Positions 5,144 to 5,945 of a stretch of DNA of 5,945 bases are shown here, piece by piece (position 1 is the first letter of the stretch; each line of letters starts with the position of its first letter). The notes beneath the pieces are model-generated. The model had not been told where the DNA came from. It saw nothing but the letters and a program-made list of their open reading frames with translations, and did no database searches. Source of the stretch: Oscillospiraceae bacterium (GTDB taxonomy: Bacteria > Bacillota > Clostridia > Oscillospirales > Oscillospiraceae); the NCBI GenBank assembly GCA_031261245.1, contig JAISKU010000091.1, positions 1 to 5,945 on the forward strand, in the 5' to 3' direction. The position numbers were made by a program, and so were the translations under genes.

Positions 5144-5159
5144 CCACAACATATTGTAT
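5144..5159. promoter_or_regulatory. NrdR box, proximal to nrdD
   Basis: CCACAACATATTGTAT matches the known NrdR-box consensus (acaCwAtATaTwGtgt) at 13 of 16 positions, including all the strongly conserved ones. NrdR is the ATP/dATP-sensing zinc-finger/ATP-cone repressor of ribonucleotide reductase genes. The box lies in the nrdD leader, between the predicted transcription start (about 5178) and the ribosome binding site (5141-5136). Confidence 0.8.
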
Positions 5160-5175
5160 CTGCTTATCTTTCGTA

Positions 5176-5191
5176 GCACGGAATATAGTAT
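5176..5191. promoter_or_regulatory. NrdR box, distal, overlapping the nrdD -10
   Basis: GCACGGAATATAGTAT matches the NrdR consensus at 11 of 16 positions. It is weaker than the proximal box, but it sits exactly 32 bp away centre to centre, about three helical turns. That spacing is characteristic of paired NrdR boxes bound by NrdR oligomers. It covers the predicted -10 hexamer of the nrdD promoter, so binding would block transcription. Confidence 0.65.
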
Positions 5192-5213
5192 CCCATCTTC
5201 CCCCGCTTGTCAA
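5185..5213 (-). promoter_or_regulatory. Predicted nrdD promoter
   Basis: On the minus strand a perfect TTGACA (5213-5208) is followed after 17 bases by TACTAT (5190-5185), four of six matches to the -10 consensus. The weak -10 lies inside the distal NrdR box. The predicted start is near 5178, giving a leader of about 50 bases. An alternative -10, TATATT, would need a 20-base spacer and is less likely. Confidence 0.6.
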
Positions 5214-5248
5214 CCCAAAAAACGCAATATTCCCGAATTATTTTTTTA

Positions 5249-5277
5249 TTGTGTTTTTCCCGTAACGCTGTTACAAT
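5249..5277 (+). promoter_or_regulatory. Predicted promoter of the MATE transporter gene
   Basis: TTGTGT (5249-5254) and TACAAT (5272-5277) are separated by 17 bases. The -10 has five of six matches and the -35 four of six. The predicted start is near 5284, about 30 bases before the ATG. Its -35 is only about 35 bases from that of the divergent nrdD promoter, so the two share regulatory space. Confidence 0.6.
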
Positions 5278-5290
5278 GAATAAGCTTATT
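5262..5290. repeat. Two adjacent dyads over the MATE promoter: candidate operators
   Basis: GTAAC-GCT-GTTAC (5262-5274) overlaps the start of the -10 box. A perfect 12-bp palindrome, AATAAGCTTATT (5279-5290), covers the predicted transcription start. Their centres are about 16.5 bp apart. Placement over the core promoter suggests a repressor site, for example for a MarR- or TetR-type regulator, but no regulator gene lies in the window. Confidence 0.35.
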
Positions 5291-5313
5291 TCCATAGTAA
5301 AGAGAGTGACGCA

Positions 5314-5945
5314 ATGAAAAGAGACATGACTCAGGGCAGCGAGTGGAAGCTGATTCTCAGCTTCACGCTCCCCATAATGGCCACGAACCTGCTCCAGCAG
5401 TTCTACAACACGGTGGACGGCGTCATCGTCGGCAATTTCTCCGCGAACAGCGAGCTTGCGCTCGCGGCCGTCGGCACGTGCTCCGGCATGGTCATGCTCT
5501 TCCTCGCGTTCGCGATGGGGCTGTCCGTCGGAACCGGCGTCGTCGTCGCGCAGTATTACGGCGCGAAGCGGTTTGACGACCTCGCCGTCGCGGTGGACAC
5601 GTCGCTGCTTCTGCTCACCGCGTTCGGCGTCATAATCTCCGTTCTCGGCGCCGCGCTCACCCCGCTGCTGCTCACTCACGTCCTGCGCGTGCCGGACGCC
5701 ATCTTCCCGATGGCGAAATCGTACCTGCAAATCTACTGCGTGGGGCTCGTGTTCCAGTTCATATACAACTGCGCGGCGTTCATTCTCCGCGCGATAGGCG
5801 ATTCCAAGGCGTCGCTGTACTTCCTCATCATCTCCACGGTGCTCAACGTCATTCTCGACACGCTCTTCGTCGTCGCGTTCCACTGGGACGTGCCCGGCGT
5901 CGCGTGGGCGACGGTCGTCGCGCAGATCGGCTGCGCCGCCGCGTC
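5314..5945 (+). CDS. MATE-family efflux transporter, N-terminal part
   Basis: The first 210 residues of a multidrug and toxin extrusion (MATE, NorM/DinF-like) antiporter, which expels cationic drugs or metabolites across the cytoplasmic membrane using a sodium or proton gradient. The gene is cut by the right edge; full members are about 450 residues. Family signs are the start GSEWKLILSFTLPIMATNLL (8-27), QQFYNTVDGVIVG (28-40), LAAVGT (50-55), the AQYYGAK motif after the second helix (79-85), LRAIGDSK (158-165) and the NVILDTLFV helix (178-186). About six transmembrane segments are present, equal to the first half of the two-bundle fold. ATG at 5314 has only a weak AGAGAG site (5301-5306) seven bases upstream; a second in-frame ATG at codon 5 is possible but lies further from it. 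It is divergent from nrdD and has its own promoter. The substrate is unknown. Confidence 0.95.
   Translation, partial: MKRDMTQGSEWKLILSFTLPIMATNLLQQFYNTVDGVIVGNFSANSELALAAVGTCSGMVMLFLAFAMGLSVGTGVVVAQYYGAKRFDDLAVAVDTSLLLLTAFGVIISVLGAALTPLLLTHVLRVPDAIFPMAKSYLQIYCVGLVFQFIYNCAAFILRAIGDSKASLYFLIISTVLNVILDTLFVVAFHWDVPGVAWATVVAQIGCAAA

Noticed and set aside
5130..5213. N-terminal extension of NrdD by 28 codons
   Set aside because: It would run over the predicted promoter and both NrdR boxes, while the internal ATG at 5129 has a good ribosome binding site and gives the normal family N-terminus.
5164..5883. Open frame of 239 codons on the minus strand opposite the MATE gene
   Set aside because: Its product is full of Arg, Glu, Asp and His, as expected from the complement of a GC-rich membrane-protein gene, and it runs through the nrdD promoter region.

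Overview
The window comes from a GC-rich bacterium with an anaerobic lifestyle, most likely a Bacillota of the clostridial branch. The evidence is a complete oxygen-sensitive class III ribonucleotide reductase pair (NrdD/NrdG), a MecA-like ClpC adaptor (a Firmicutes-type protein), strong AGGAGG-type ribosome binding sites and sigma-A-type promoters. I cannot place it to genus. I see no tRNA, rRNA, CRISPR array or insertion sequence.

Left part (1-1705): a divergent pair. On the minus strand is the first 38 codons of what looks like an aconitase X (DUF521) enzyme, cut by the window edge. On the plus strand is an EamA/DMT ten-helix transporter, followed 75 bases later by a 150-residue protein whose C-terminal half resembles the ClpC-binding domain of MecA but whose N-terminal half is much reduced. 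The two divergent promoters face each other with polymerase footprints that must overlap. Both plus-strand genes have Shine-Dalgarno sequences that can pair with nearby CU-rich segments.

Centre (1704-5213): a minus-strand transcription unit reading nrdD, antitoxin, toxin, nrdG, ended by a strong hairpin terminator at 1704-1734. NrdD (784 aa) has an ATP cone, the catalytic barrel and a C-terminal glycyl-radical site. NrdG (162 aa) is its radical-SAM activase. Between them sits a two-gene type II toxin-antitoxin module with a RelE/ParE-like toxin. The module has its own near-consensus promoter abutting the nrdD stop codon. Upstream of nrdD are two NrdR-box-like sequences 32 bp apart centre to centre, one over the predicted -10 and the other just upstream of the ribosome binding site, which implies NrdR repression of the unit.

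Right part (5214-5945): a plus-strand MATE-family multidrug/sodium antiporter, divergent from nrdD and cut by the window edge. It has its own promoter and two small perfect dyads across its -10 and predicted start point.

The most notable arrangement is the toxin-antitoxin module lodged between the reductase and its activase. The toxin stop codon overlaps the nrdG ribosome binding site, and the only promoter-like sequence seen between nrdD and nrdG is the module's own. Activase production may therefore depend partly on the toxin-antitoxin promoter.
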